Assembly (NCBI GenBank): GCA_021399435.1
Contig: JAJTUP010000016.1
Location: forward strand, 186,001-250,000
Reading direction: 5' to 3'
DNA: 64,000 nt
Source: Diaporthe sp. PMI_573
Taxonomy: Eukaryota; Ascomycota; Sordariomycetes; Diaporthales; Diaporthaceae
Of this stretch, positions 11,117-22,494 are shown in pieces. Each line of letters starts with the position of its first letter. The stretch's first letter is position 1. The position numbers and the translations under genes were made by a program. The notes under the pieces are model-generated. The model made no database searches. It saw only the letters and a list, made by a program, of their open reading frames with translations, and had not been told where the DNA came from.

Positions 11117-12978
11117 ATGCCCGTCCGGCAACAGGTTGAGGAAGACATTGGACCTCTGTCCATGGCAACTCATTTCGAGCACAATATGCCGTACATCGCA
11201 CCCCTTTTGCTGTTTGCCATGTTCTTGTATGGCATGAACAAGCAGAGCAAACCTTCGGCGCCTTTTGTCAATCCCAAGAAACGCATGGAGCTCACCCCTC
11301 TGAGTTCCGTGAACCGGTTCATGACAGGCAGCAAAGAGGTCATGGCCAAGGGCAGATCAATGTATCCTCATGAGCCGTACAGGGTTTACACTGATTGGGG
11401 TGAGGCACTGGTCTTGCCCCCAGAGTTCGTGAATGAACTAAAAAGTCATCCTGACCTGGACTTCCTGCATGTCGCCCAAGACGTAAGTGGGCCTGTCGAT
11501 AGCTTTGAAGATATGCTGGTTCAGTGACCCTCCTCACTAGACTAATCAAACTTTCACAGGATTCTCATGCTTATGTACCTGGATGGGAGCCCTTCAAGTC
11601 TGACGATAAAATCACAACGGTCGTGATGAAGAACCTCACAAAAGCTCTCAGTGAGTCACCGGCCTAAAATACAACGACTAGAACGTTCTCAAGAATTATG
11701 GATACTGACTACCACCATTAACAGCCAAGGTCACGATGCCTCTTTCTCAAGAAGCAAGTATGGCACTTCGGGAGGATTTGACTGATTCGACTGGTACGTA
11801 TTTGTCCTGGAGCTGTGGGACATAAATTCGATGGCACATACTTCGAAGGGTGCTATGAGCGGCTAACACCAACAGACTGGCATGAAATTCTTCCCTCGCG
11901 CGATGTTTTGGGACTCATCTCCCGCCTCTCCTCCCGGGTGTTCATGGGCGAAGAAATGTGCCATAATGAGGCCTGGATCAAAGCTTCATCAGAGTATACC
12001 ACCACATCGTTCACGAATGGCGATAAATTGAGAGCCTGGCCGCGCTCCCTTCGTCCCTTGGTCCACTGGTTCATGCCAGAGGCGAAAGAGGTCCGCGAGA
12101 AGCTCGATGCAGCACGCCAAGCCATTAAACCATTGATTGAGCAGCGTCAGACGAGAAAGGCCGAGGCTCTGGCGCGGGGCGAAAATCCACCAGTTTACAA
12201 TGATTCGCTTGAATGGTTCGAGCAAGAGTACACCGCCGGTTATGACCCCGCTGTCGCTCAAATCTCGCTCTCGATCGTCGCTATCCACACCACAAGCGAT
12301 TTGCTACAGATGAGCATGTTTTCGATTGCTCGCCACCCGGAGTTGTTCGCACCGCTCCGTGAGGAGGTCATCCGAGTACTCGGATCCCATGGTCTCACCA
12401 AGCAAGCATTGTACGACCTCAAGTTGATGGACAGTGTCATCAAAGAGGCACAACGCATCAAGCCTGTGCTCTTAGGTAAGTATAAAAACCCGAAACCGTC
12501 AAAGATTTGACGAGATTGCTGACTGCCAACTTGTCTCTCAGCTACCTGGCGACGAAAGGCACTCAAGGATGTCAAGTTGTCTAACGGCTATGTGATACCC
12601 AAGGGAACAAGAATTCTAGTCTCGAGCACCCACATGCAAGATGCAGAGTACTACGATGATCCCGAGAAGTTTGACGGCTACCGGTTTCTGCGCATGAGGG
12701 ACAACCCTGGAAAGGACAAAATAGCACACCTGGTCAGCACAAGTGAGCATCACCTCGGTTTTGGGCATGGGCAGCATGCCTGCCCCGGGAGATTCTTTGC
12801 TGCCAATGAGATCAAGATCGCGTTGTGCCACCTCCTGCTGAAGTACGACTGGAAGCTTCCCGAAGGCCATGACCCCAGCATCCTCGCTGTTGGTATGTCT
12901 TTGATTCCGGAACCCAGTGGAAAGCTTGTGATAAGGCGACGGAAGGAGGAGATCGATCTGGACGCTCTTACTTGTTAG
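11117..12978 (+). CDS. Cytochrome P450, fungal diterpenoid/indole-diterpene type
   Basis: Five exons: 11117-11482, 11560-11650, 11725-11793, 11876-12475 and 12542-12978, about 520 residues. The ATG at 11117 precedes an N-terminal membrane anchor (MPYIAPLLLFAMFLYG). Catalytic signatures are the I-helix region IVAIHTTSDLL, the K-helix ExxR (EAQR), and the haem loop FGHGQHACPGR with the Cys ligand. In the haem loop the residue two before Cys is His rather than the common Arg. The stretch after it (FFAANEIKIALCHLLLKYDW) is typical of the P450 group that includes fungal ent-kaurene oxidase and paxilline-type P450s. The reaction is probably a terpenoid or related oxidation at the ER. No cyclase lies beside it; the HAD-type cyclase is 19 kb away, so a shared pathway is unproven. 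Confidence 0.88.
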
Positions 12979-14143
12979 AAGGGCTTCTGTCATCTAGTGT
13001 GCTTTTCGTCCCTTGACCATATCACCTATGATCTGGAGGTGCATCATCACGAAAATTGTCAGGTATTCACGAAGTGGCACAAGAAAATATCGTTCGCTAA
13101 ATACATGGGTCTTGTAAATAACAAGTTTTCTTAAAGGGCTACATGCAAAGATTTCGATTGGGAATAGACTGGCTTATCTTAATTGCAACCTCGTTTGTAA
13201 TCCCAATAACCGGTGTTCCGTTCTAACTTTCCCATCATCCAAGCAGCCAGTAGTATGCCTACGCCTGTTCCGCAGAGGCCGTATTGCTATGATCACATGC
13301 AGGGCAGGCTTAATCGAAACCAGCCCCCTCAGTAATTAGACTTGCCCCTCTCACTTTAGCACGGTCACATTCTGCCCTCATGCCACTCCGGATCCAGTCG
13401 CAGCTCGAGAGCAGGGGTGCATGGAGAGATACCTATGGCTGCCGTCCAAAATCCGTGTTTGGGTAGCTGACAACCCTCGTCGCGGCAGAGGGACTATTTT
13501 CACCGTATGAGTGGGCCCCTGGGGGATACCTGTGAAACTCAACCCGAGGCAACCAAGGCCGAGGATAATTGAGAGCGCAGTGAAACCGAACTTTTGGCAT
13601 AACGCGTTGATGGGGCAGCACGGACATTGGCTTGGCTCTCACAGATGTATTTCTAGAAATGTGAGGCAAGCAAAAACGTAGGTACCCGCCAGAATATACT
13701 GGACATCAAATAATGGCACAACTGACAATTCGGTAAAAGATGGAACATGATAAAGTGCATCGACGAACTTTGCTTCATCTCTGCCTTGGCCGTAGGCAGA
13801 TACTACTTTAGCCGCGATGGATGCCTGGAGTAAGCCGATGCGGCTCCATTTTGGTCATGCTAAATTTTAAACTGCATGGAGCTAGGCAATAATGAACGAG
13901 GTTATGTACTGCTGACAGAAATCCTTTTCAATTGGCGTCAAGGACGTAAAATCAATAAAACACGGGAGGCGCGAGTTTTACACCGGAAATATCTTTCCAT
14001 CCTCCCCTTGTTCTCTCACTCTTCCAAAAAGCGACTGCCATTCGTTTGACGCCCAGCCCCCTTGGTCCAAAGCAGCGGCGGTTTGCGCTTTGAATTTCAC
14101 CTAGCCTCGTACCTGATAGCGAGTCAGGAATTCAGTGCCCATT
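12979..14143. other. Intergenic region
   Basis: About 1.2 kb between the P450 gene and the GPI-type secreted protein gene. No coding region, repeat or RNA gene could be recognised. Short hydrophilic ORFs on the minus strand lack ATG context and family motifs. Confidence 0.45.
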
Positions 14144-14910
14144 ATGGTGACTAAGTCGTTTTTGCTGGCCACGGCTCTGGCGGTGGGCACGATGGCCCAG
14201 ACCACGTCGGTCATGAATTTGTTTCTCGACACCGCCGAAGGCAGCAACATAACTCTTCTCGGGTCCGTGATTTCGGCCACACCTGATGCGACCACGTACT
14301 CCGTCACGAGTCTGCTCGACGAGAGTTGCACCGACGTAAGAAGAACCCGACCTGTGATGGCGTTCCGAATCTGACCCTGGAGAGTAGATCGTGTGCGGAT
14401 ACAACCCAGAACTGAGCAGGACATACGTCAACGGCCCGTCGACTTTTGCTCGCCACTTCACCAAGGCTGACGCAATGTGAGTGCTGTGTGCGAGGTGACC
14501 ACCGGCGCGATCCAGTGCGACCGGAACGAGTCCAGGCTAACCATTTCTCAAGCACGTGGGACATCGAATGCAACATCGCTGATGGGACTGATGCTGATTG
14601 CGAGACGACACTTGCGGGGCCCTCGGTCGAGCCGGGCTACATTCAATCGGCAGTCTTCGTGTGGGCGACGAGCAGTTTGACACCGGTGACCATCACGGCC
14701 GGCCTGGAGAAGATACTGGCTGTAAGCACCGCCACCTCTGGCACAGCTCAGACAGCAGCGTCTGCATCGTCAGGTCCCTCTGAGACAGGCGATTCTGCGT
14801 CTGCAACTACTTCTTCCAGCTCGACCTCGAGTGGTGCTGCGACCGGGGCAGGCCAGAACATCGGCCTCGCTGCGTTTTGTGGCATTGTCGTATTGGTGCT
14901 GGGACTGTAG
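14144..14910 (+). CDS. Small secreted, probably GPI-anchored surface protein
   Basis: Three exons, 14144-14335, 14388-14476 and 14553-14910, encoding 212 residues. Both introns have clear donors (GTAAGA, GTGAGT) and join in frame. The N-terminus MVTKSFLLATALAVGTMAQ is a signal peptide. The middle domain contains four cysteines (in ESCTD, VCGYN, IECNI and DCETT), probably forming disulfides. Then follows a Ser/Thr/Ala-rich stalk of about 60 residues and a hydrophobic C-terminal tail (LAAFCGIVVLVLGL). Signal peptide, Ser/Thr stalk and hydrophobic tail together are the usual layout of GPI-anchored fungal wall or membrane proteins. No named domain was recognised, so the role (wall, adhesion or effector) is open. 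Confidence 0.75.
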
Positions 14911-16321
14911 ATTGAGGCTGGCATCCACGTTTCATTATAGGTTCATTCACGGATTGCGAGCTGTTGCTCAAGACGTGCATAGTAGGATGATTTCGGAGCA
15001 TCTGGCGGAAACTTGGAGATTTGGTCATGAATAATGCATCATGTACATCTTTGTTAGCCCAGCCACTGCTTGACACAGGCCGGGTGCTCAATCCCTTGTA
15101 CTCCATAAATGACCCAATAGTGGTGCCATCTTGCGGTGAAAGAAGTACAAGAATACGGCCAACGAAGGACTTGAGGCACGCAGAGGGTTGTTCAACTGAT
15201 CCTAACAGTCGGCAATTATTGCGCGCTGGATTGACCATGCTGGAATTCTTGAACCTTAACTGGTCAAAGCAGACATAATCTCGCGGTAGTTTAAGCCAGT
15301 ATCGCTAGTTAAACATCACGTGATATCGAGGGTAATTCTGATAATGCCCTTGAAGAAGCGATGTTGTTATCGTATTTTAGATCCTCGCAAGGCTCAAGTT
15401 ACGAATACTCTGTTAATATTGTGTGGATAGCTTCTTCGAAGCTCACAAGGGCCATTCTTTTAGTGTATTAGTTTGCAAATAGTTAAACGGCGGGGGCACT
15501 TCGCCCTCGCTCGCTCGCTCCGCTCGCTCGCTCCCGCGAAGCGCCTCCGCCGTGGATGGGCCCTTCGGGCCGCAGGGGGCTTTGGGCCGCAGGGGGCTTT
15601 AGGCCGCAGGGGGGTCTGCTTACTCAGTCTGGTGCAGAGATTTGGAGAAAAAGATCCAGACCAATGAAAATAACGTATACGCAAAGATCTAAGTTGCAAA
15701 CAAAACGCCGGGATTTTGGGGTTCGACAGAGGCAAAGCAACTATTAATCAAAACTAATTTGTTAATTTCCTCACGATCAAGGAGTCGTGACGCTGAGTAA
15801 CCATGTTCATTAAATGCAGAAAAATCCAAGGATCATTTTCATATACGCAACATGGCGGGACAGAGAATTAATATTTTTTGGCGGGAGATGCATATTGAGG
15901 GATTTGACATCGTACGGGATGAAAGACCATTCTAAAAGAATGGCATACTCCTGAACCCTTGGGAGAAGATCGGGGCTCATAGATCCACTCAGGAGGTTGA
16001 GTCTTGCAAAAAATATGTATCAATAATGTTAATTTGATGCGTTCTCCCGAGTTTGTGTAGGCAGGTAGGGCCAACTCGAAGGTACTAAGTTGAAGGGAGT
16101 GAGTGGTTACACAAATTTCGGAGTGGCGCTCATTCACATCTGGCTGATCTTCAGGGAGCCCAGGTGCGGGGTCACAGCATTCCAGACAAATATTTATAAA
16201 TGTGACCGATGCGCTCTGATCAAGACGAGTTCACGCACATGTATCACGAGTTGTCTAGTAGCAGCTACTACCTCCTAAATCTAGGGGAATACCCAGCCAT
16301 CCTGCAAGAGGATACGAAGAT
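14911..16321. other. Intergenic region with a GC-rich repeat island
   Basis: About 1.4 kb without a recognisable gene. It contains the sharply GC-rich island listed at 15490-15614, flanked on both sides by AT-rich sequence. The island may mark a small non-autonomous element, but no terminal repeats or transposase fragment were seen. Confidence 0.45.
15490..15614. repeat. GC-rich tandem repeat island
   Basis: Two tandem blocks lie side by side. The first is a run of CTCG/GCTC units at about 15498-15535, bounded by ACTTCGC and GCGAAG, which are inverted relative to each other. The second is a 17-bp unit, GGGCCGCAGGGGGCTTT, repeated twice perfectly at 15567-15600 with a third diverged copy to 15614. 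The surrounding DNA is AT-rich, so the island stands out in composition. Confidence 0.7.
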
Positions 16322-17850
16322 ATGGCAGCCATGAATGATGCCGACGATAGAGTGGTTTATATGGCCTTCAACAGCATATTCCAAGGTCAAGATTCCCAGA
16401 TACGAAAGCTAGCGTCGATCAAGAGGCTCGTCGCCAAGCACCAGAAACAACCCCAAGTCGCGCAGCTCCTGGAAGAGTACAGTTCGCCCGTCATCTACGA
16501 GAAACTGCAGAGACTGCTCATTGGCCAGGTTTTTGAGAGTACGGTGAAGGCAGAAACTGAGTGCCCGGAGCTGTTCGAAGTCTCGCGGGCCCAAAGCGCC
16601 GAGAGAGCGATCTCCGAGGCCGAGGCCGCCGCGGGCCACGCCAAAGCAGTTGAGGAGGCCATAGCTTCCGCTGACCGCTATGGTGAAAGATATGACAGCG
16701 ACTATGACAGCGGTAAGCTTTTATTGTGGTCCATTTGGAAACGCAGTCGGTGCTGAAATGATGTCCAGGGGGGTCGGGTACCGATCCGGAAGCTGAGGAA
16801 CCAATTCGGCCACCAACGGAACAGGAACCAGTCCACCTGGGGACTGGTGTTCCATCCTTGTTCCCCCTTGAGTTCCATTTCACCACCGGGCATAAGATTC
16901 TCATCAAGACCCAAGAAATCCTAGAGCTTGCCTGCTTTCGCTTCGTAGAGAAAGCCATGCCTGAGATCCTCGAAAAGCGGAAATGGAAGTGCCCCGAGTC
17001 CGCCGAGCTGAACCTATGGGCTATCGAGTTCTTAAAGCGACTGGGGAAGTTTGAAAGAAAGTATTCAAAGATGGTCTCGCCGCCGAGGCCGCTCGAGGAG
17101 TTGTTCCCGTCTATCGCACAGATCAGGCACCATGCCGTCCATCGGATCCCAGTCACGGCAAAGGAACTAGAGCAGTTCATGGCCGACGGCGAGACTCTCG
17201 CGCAGCTTTTTGAGGACCAAACCGCCATCTGTGTCATGTCTCGGGCCAGGGGCGAAGTCCAGAAGGCTGCGGCGGAGATGGAGAACAGAAAGAATATGCT
17301 CGAGGCCAGACTGGCCAAGGTACTGCAGGAGGTGGCGCACAAGCGAGCCGAGCTGGATCGCCTGGAGGCGGACGCTATCATGGATATGCAGCGGAAGGAC
17401 AAAGAATACCAGTTGTTTGCTGGCGCTCATCTCGAAGACAGTATCTGGTCAGATGACAGTGCCATTGGAGATGAGCCTTTTGTGGCCCGGCGTCCCGCCG
17501 GGAATGAGATGGATACCGAATGCATTGAGGATCAGTCCGGTGCTGCCTTGAAGCTCGACATGGCTTCTCGTAAAAATTCCAAGATCGGAGACTCTGTGGA
17601 GGAAGGGCCGGTGCCTTCGGCATTGGGTATGGCCTTTATTGGTGATCCCGGCGGAAACAGTGTTCCAGCCGAGATTGAGGAAGCTCTGGCTGAATCTCGA
17701 GAGCCTGCTGATGAAGAAGGAGATGGAGCAGAGACCGAGAAGCGAGAGCTCTCATCCAACTCGTCGGCAGACACAGATGCACCAAGCCCTTCCGGGTCCC
17801 GGTGGCCTCGTCTCTTTAAAAGTCTCGGGATCCCGAACATGGAGGAATAA
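16322..17850 (+). CDS. Hypothetical coiled-coil protein
   Basis: Two exons, 16322-16712 and 16769-17850, 490 residues; donor GTAAGC and acceptor CAG join in frame (DYDSG/GSGTDP). No catalytic domain was recognised. What can be seen: an Ala/Glu-rich helical N-terminal part (residues about 85-130); a conserved-looking middle region with FHFTTGHKILIKTQEILELA and CPESAELNLWAIEFLKRLG; a long charged coiled-coil segment (about residues 280-345, for example RGEVQKAAAEMENRKNMLEARL); and an acidic, Ser-rich disordered tail. The middle region resembles an uncharacterised Pezizomycotina family. No signal peptide or membrane segment is present, so it is probably an intracellular protein. Confidence 0.7.
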
Positions 17851-18238
17851 TGTCTGTGGATTAGGGATGGATATCTTCCAACCCACGTTTCTTCCGTATA
17901 TTCTCAAATTACGCGTCTCTGATACCAACCGGATATGTGAAAGTGGTGTCCAATGATGGGAGTGGACAACTCCGCTCCAGTACTCTCTTTTCCCCTGGCG
18001 CGCCCCCAACCACCCACCCCATCAAACAAAAGGGGGGGAAAAGATAAACGAAGGAGATTCGACGTGTGTTTAAAACATAAAATGTGGCTATGGTAAAGCT
18101 AGAGGTACTGACAAATTGAACAATAACGAAGAACATAATGATTGTACAACCCCTTGAACTTTAAGGTGTGAAATAAAAGAAGAAAGACGATGTCTATGTC
18201 CATTTTCGGCACATTGATGGAACATTCAGTAGGTGAAG
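17851..18238. other. Intergenic region between convergent genes
   Basis: About 0.4 kb between the stop codons of the coiled-coil protein gene (plus) and the HET gene (minus). Nothing recognisable beyond presumed 3' untranslated sequence. Confidence 0.45.
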
Positions 18239-20749
18239 TCATATGACTCCTTGAGTACCACCAAGCTCACTCTGTTGATCAATGGCTTCCGCCCCTTCGC
18301 CGCCGCTCAAAGCCATCGAAGTGCCCGTAGTCGGATCAGGCTCCCTGACAAGTGGAAACCACTGTGCGGCTGGGTGTTTCTCCGAAGGCGTTGCCTTGCC
18401 GTACATCAGACCATGGATATAGCAGTCGCCGAGAAGCAAATATTCTTCAGTGCCAGGTACTGGGCGAAGAACGTATGGCGTCTCGGCACCATACACGACG
18501 GCTATAATGTCGGTGGTGGACATACTTGCGGGCCCAATGCCCATACGCCCATCAGTAGTGACAAACAACTTTCTCCCAGTCGCTGTCATTGCGAAGGATC
18601 CCTGGAATTGGCCTGTCCTCTGCGAGTCCCAATTATCTGCAACGCCTTTTATGGCTGCATTCAGCTTTTTCTTTTTCATTTGCTTCGAGTGGAGTTGTCG
18701 AATTGCAGCTTTGATCATTTCCTGTGACTCCTTGGACAACCGCGAGAAGGCAGAATTCGTCGGCGTCGCTCCAGAGTCAATCATGTTTGCTGCCAAGTAG
18801 ATTAGTTCGACACCATGCAAATCTTTGGCCGTAGATCCCCCAGATCCAGATGCCTCTGATCCAGATGCCTCAGATGCAGATCCTTCGGGCGCGGATTCCT
18901 TGGGCTTCGCTTCTTCAGATTCAGACCCCTCGGAGTCAGATCGCGCAGTTGCAGATACTACAGGCGCAGACTCATTGGGCAAAGATGCCTCAGATGTAGA
19001 CTCCTCAGATTGAGGTTCCTCGGGCATGGATCCCGCAGGCGCAGATTCGTTGGGCGCAGGTCTCTCAGATGCCGACTCCTCGGGCACAGATTCCCCAGAT
19101 CCAGAGCCCTCAGGCATAGATTCCTCAGGCATAAAATGGTCCAAGCTGGCCACATATTCTTGCGAGCTAGACACCATGGAGTTGAATATGAAGCTTATGA
19201 ATTGCGCTAGGAGCTCGTTTCGATCGGAATATGCTGCTATATTTGCTGATGTCATGCAGTCAACCATTGCTCGTAAAGCTGTGGATGGCGATGCACATGC
19301 TCTGAACAACTCGTTGTATTGAGACACAATGGACACGCAGTGTGAGCCTTGATTGGAGTAGGCTGGGTGTGAGCAAACGATCTCGGCTTGGTAGAGTCGA
19401 AATCCTTGGACGAGTATTTTGTCAGTTCGATCGGGTTCCATTTTGATTGTGTTATCCGAGGCCGAAGAGCCGTCGCTTCTGCGGTCTTGAAGCGAGCCGC
19501 CTGGCCCTCCTCCTGCAAGCGGATATACGGGCCTGTCAAGTTTTGCCGAGGATAGGCTGTCTTTACCAGCGGAACGCCAGTAAAAGAGACGCGAACGCCA
19601 GCTGGCCACCCAGGATGGCAGACGGGGGCCTTCAGCTCCATAGAGCCCAGCGAGGTTCAACATGGTAAGATCGCCGGATCGCAGATAACACCTGGAAAAG
19701 TCCGTAAAGACTTCAGCTTCACTCTTGTCGTAATTGATTTCGAAATCCCTTCCATCTGAGGCCAAGCTTGTGAAAGCATAGATTTGGTCCCTCGGATTCG
19801 TGGCCTCGAACCCTTCGCGGCAAATTATCACCAGGTCAGCCAGGCTCTGGAAACGCATCCCACGGAACCATGAGATCTCCAGTTCAAGAAATTTGACCCT
19901 CTTCAGAGCCGGGCTATGTATATCTTGACGAAGATCCTTGACCATGCAGTGGTTCAGTATCGCCCAATGGTATGCCCCGCGAAGTTTAGCCCAAGGTAGC
20001 TCTGTCGTACCCCAAAGTATCACGGCTTCTCGGCTACTCAAGACTTCTTGAAGTGTCCACACCCTAGTGAAGTAGACCGATTCGAGTAGAGCGTTGAAAG
20101 CCGGCCAAGCTTCGGACGACCGGTCAGGTAGGGGGCATCTGCGAAGGATCTCGTCGGTGGGAAACCATCGAGACTCATGGTTGGCGATCAATTCCCCATC
20201 ACTTTCTTCCGCTTTGAACTGCGCATCCGTCAAGCGGCTTAATTCCAACAACGACATCGCGTTAGGCGGGGTAGTTGTACTGTAACCATGGCGTTGGCAG
20301 ACCGCGCCCATAGTCTCGAAACCGATGAACAAGTTTCGAACCACTGGGCCTAGCTCATGCTCATCGTCACCGAGCCAGACTACCGTACGCTGCGCGAGAG
20401 AGTAAATGTCGTACATGAGTCGTACCTGGGACGAGCGTTCGGCGTTGTCTATCTGATTGATGCAAATCTGGTCGATCCACAGCCGCCGTGTCGTGTCCTG
20501 ATGTCGAAGTACCTTTAAGGCGTGCTCCAGCGTTTTCGTAATTCGAATAGAGCCCCGAGAACAATCTATGAGTGCGTTCATGATGGGAGACCCCCAACAA
20601 TAACTCAAAGCTTCATATGGTTTGGCCTTGTCAAGAGAACAAATTTCGATGTTACCGCGGAGCGGGTCTTCCTGGGTTCCCGCTGAGAGTATCAGAACTC
20701 GGATGACGCGCTCGGAATCTCCAATTTGCTCGTAGTTGTAAGAAGCCAT
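18239..20749 (-). CDS. HET-domain (heterokaryon incompatibility) protein with hexapeptide repeat tract
   Basis: Single exon of 836 residues from the ATG at 20749. The HET domain is near the N-terminus: KPYEALSYCWG, then RLWIDQICINQIDNAERSSQV, YDIYSLAQRTVVWLG and YFTRVWTLQEV, all standard HET motifs in order. The usual downstream elements follow: NPRDQIYAFTSLA, INYDKSEAEVFTDF, and near the C-terminus the conserved RKLFVTTDGRMGIGP block and GDCYIHGLMYGKA. Between them, at about residues 539-638, lies an inserted low-complexity tract of imperfect six-residue units rich in Glu, Ser and Pro. HET proteins trigger programmed cell death on non-self recognition after hyphal fusion; the domain is TIR-like. 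The recognition partner cannot be read from the sequence. The HET assignment is certain. Confidence 0.95.
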   Translation of the reverse strand: MASYNYEQIGDSERVIRVLILSAGTQEDPLRGNIEICSLDKAKPYEALSYCWGSPIMNALIDCSRGSIRITKTLEHALKVLRHQDTTRRLWIDQICINQIDNAERSSQVRLMYDIYSLAQRTVVWLGDDEHELGPVVRNLFIGFETMGAVCQRHGYSTTTPPNAMSLLELSRLTDAQFKAEESDGELIANHESRWFPTDEILRRCPLPDRSSEAWPAFNALLESVYFTRVWTLQEVLSSREAVILWGTTELPWAKLRGAYHWAILNHCMVKDLRQDIHSPALKRVKFLELEISWFRGMRFQSLADLVIICREGFEATNPRDQIYAFTSLASDGRDFEINYDKSEAEVFTDFSRCYLRSGDLTMLNLAGLYGAEGPRLPSWVASWRSRLFYWRSAGKDSLSSAKLDRPVYPLAGGGPGGSLQDRRSDGSSASDNTIKMEPDRTDKILVQGFRLYQAEIVCSHPAYSNQGSHCVSIVSQYNELFRACASPSTALRAMVDCMTSANIAAYSDRNELLAQFISFIFNSMVSSSQEYVASLDHFMPEESMPEGSGSGESVPEESASERPAPNESAPAGSMPEEPQSEESTSEASLPNESAPVVSATARSDSEGSESEEAKPKESAPEGSASEASGSEASGSGGSTAKDLHGVELIYLAANMIDSGATPTNSAFSRLSKESQEMIKAAIRQLHSKQMKKKKLNAAIKGVADNWDSQRTGQFQGSFAMTATGRKLFVTTDGRMGIGPASMSTTDIIAVVYGAETPYVLRPVPGTEEYLLLGDCYIHGLMYGKATPSEKHPAAQWFPLVREPDPTTGTSMALSGGEGAEAIDQQSELGGTQGVI
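18836..19135 (-). repeat. 18-bp coding minisatellite inside the HET gene
   Basis: About 16 imperfect tandem copies of an 18-bp unit reading on the plus strand like GATCCAGATGCCTCAGAT or GATTCCTCGGGCGCAGAT, coding six-residue units such as ESMPEG, ESVPEE, ESAPAG and ESTSEA on the minus strand. Frame is kept throughout, so copy number can change without breaking the gene. Confidence 0.85.
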
Positions 20750-21957
20750 GGTGATAATGCTGACGTGGAGATGATTGAGTGGGATCAGATTGGAAACAAA
20801 ATGGATTGAGAGCCTTAAGGTATCAGCATGACCAGAGCCTGAAAAAGGGACGCGACCGGTTAATATGACTTTTGTGCGGGACACATCGGCCAACGAGACA
20901 AATGCAGGCTTTCGTGCCGGGGGGGGGGAGCAGGAGATAAGCCTATACCTAGGCAGTGGCCCACCAGAGCCTCGCGAAAAGCCAATGATGTCAGCGGACA
21001 CGGACAACTGCATAAATAGACACCGATGCATATGCGGCGTCATCGCCGGACCAATAGCCTCGTCCTCGAGTTTTCTATCTTGGCGAAACAGCTGATACGA
21101 TATGCAAGCTGTGTGGTCTGTTTCTCACCGGCGGTTATACAACGGGTTCGACAGACCGTGAACCTTGGAAAATGTGGCTGTGTTGGTCTGCAAGAGCTGT
21201 GATCCCCGAGACATTTGATATGTCTCTGGTTTCAGAGAGGACGCGATGCGCCGAAAGCCGGCAAAGAACGGGAGCCTTCAACGAGCCGATCTGACCAGCG
21301 CTTTATCGCTCCATGTCAAGAGGTATGCGGCTGCCAAATGAACAATACAGCTGACGCAGATCGATGGAGATAACAATCTCCGCCAACTATCGTTGCTCAC
21401 AACAAGACTTGCGCATCTAAGTGTGATTGGAGAAGGAATGTTGCTCCTTTTATCTACGGTATATGCACGATCGCGGAGGCAAATGCTTCAATGTGCTCTG
21501 ATAATCACACTGCCATTGAGTCTTCATATGTGATGAAGTAGGGAGTAGTTACAGGGCTTTTGTCCGCAGTAACCATGTCAATTAAATTCACGATATAATA
21601 GATTTTGTATATCCCACAATATCGTCGGAATTCTCAACGTTTGTTTACTGTTTTACTCTTATAGCGCAGCGGTTTCGGCTGGGTCAGCTGACTTGGCGTT
21701 CGCGTCGGGGTCGGAGTCGAGCCGTCGCGTCATAACCCGCATCCCTGAAGCGCGCCCTTCCGACGACACGCCGATGTGAATCACGCTACAGAGCCACAGA
21801 GCACGGTGTCGGTTATCTCATTTTAACACACCGCTGTACATACATTCTCAGTCTTCCTTCTCTTTAACCAAACACTCGCCAACATCCCGCTTTGGCAATC
21901 CGTCACAGAACCTCGACCACCAGCTTCCAACAGCACCCAGCGAGACCATCCACAATC
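20750..21957. other. Intergenic region between divergent genes
   Basis: About 1.2 kb upstream of both the HET gene (minus) and the alkyltransferase gene (plus). It includes a nine-G run at about 20921-20929. No gene, repeat or RNA gene was recognised. Confidence 0.45.
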
Positions 21958-22494
21958 ATGGCCATCTCCGCGAAGCGCAATGACCAAGACGATGGCCCAC
22001 TTCCAGTCCCCAAGAAGACCACAAAAGTGCAAAAGAAGTACCGCGCCAACACCACAGTGAAGCGATCCAACGCACCAGGCACCAAGTCCACCAACACCGT
22101 CGCCACCAACCCGGCCGCACCACCAAAAGACATGCAACCCCAACTCTCCCGCATAGCCGCCAGCCCCAAGCTGACCCCCTACCAAAAGCGCGTCCTCACG
22201 CTCCTCTGCCAGGTCCCATCCGGCCACGTGACGACCTACGCCCTCATGGCATCACACCTGGGCTCCTCCCCGCGCGCGGTCGGCAACGCGATGCGGCGCA
22301 ACCCGTTCGCGCCCGAGGTCCCGTGCCACCGGTGCGTCGCGACAGGCGGGGGGCTGGGCGGGTTCAAGGGCCAGTGGCCGCGGGACGGGGAGGGCATCAC
22401 GCTTGACGAGAAGAGGATGTTGTTGCGCCGGGAGGGGGTGCGGCTGGATGATGCTGGGAGGGTGCTTGGGACGCCTTTTGGGGGGTTTGTGTGA
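21958..22494 (+). CDS. O6-alkylguanine-DNA alkyltransferase (MGMT family)
   Basis: Single exon, 178 residues, with the first ATG of the frame at 21958. The C-terminal domain (residues about 72-178) has the alkyltransferase signatures: TPYQKRVLTLLCQVPSGHVTTY, the arginine-finger helix SPRAVGNAMRRNP, and the active-site PCHR with the acceptor Cys at residue 123. The GGLGGFKG loop follows. Because Cys is present, it is a candidate active methyltransferase rather than a Trp-type alkyltransferase-like protein. The first 60 residues are Lys/Thr-rich and disordered and could help nuclear import. The family repairs O6-alkylguanine by a suicidal transfer of the alkyl group to Cys. The usual N-terminal ribonuclease-like domain is absent, as in short family members. 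Confidence 0.92.
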   Translation: MAISAKRNDQDDGPLPVPKKTTKVQKKYRANTTVKRSNAPGTKSTNTVATNPAAPPKDMQPQLSRIAASPKLTPYQKRVLTLLCQVPSGHVTTYALMASHLGSSPRAVGNAMRRNPFAPEVPCHRCVATGGGLGGFKGQWPRDGEGITLDEKRMLLRREGVRLDDAGRVLGTPFGGFV

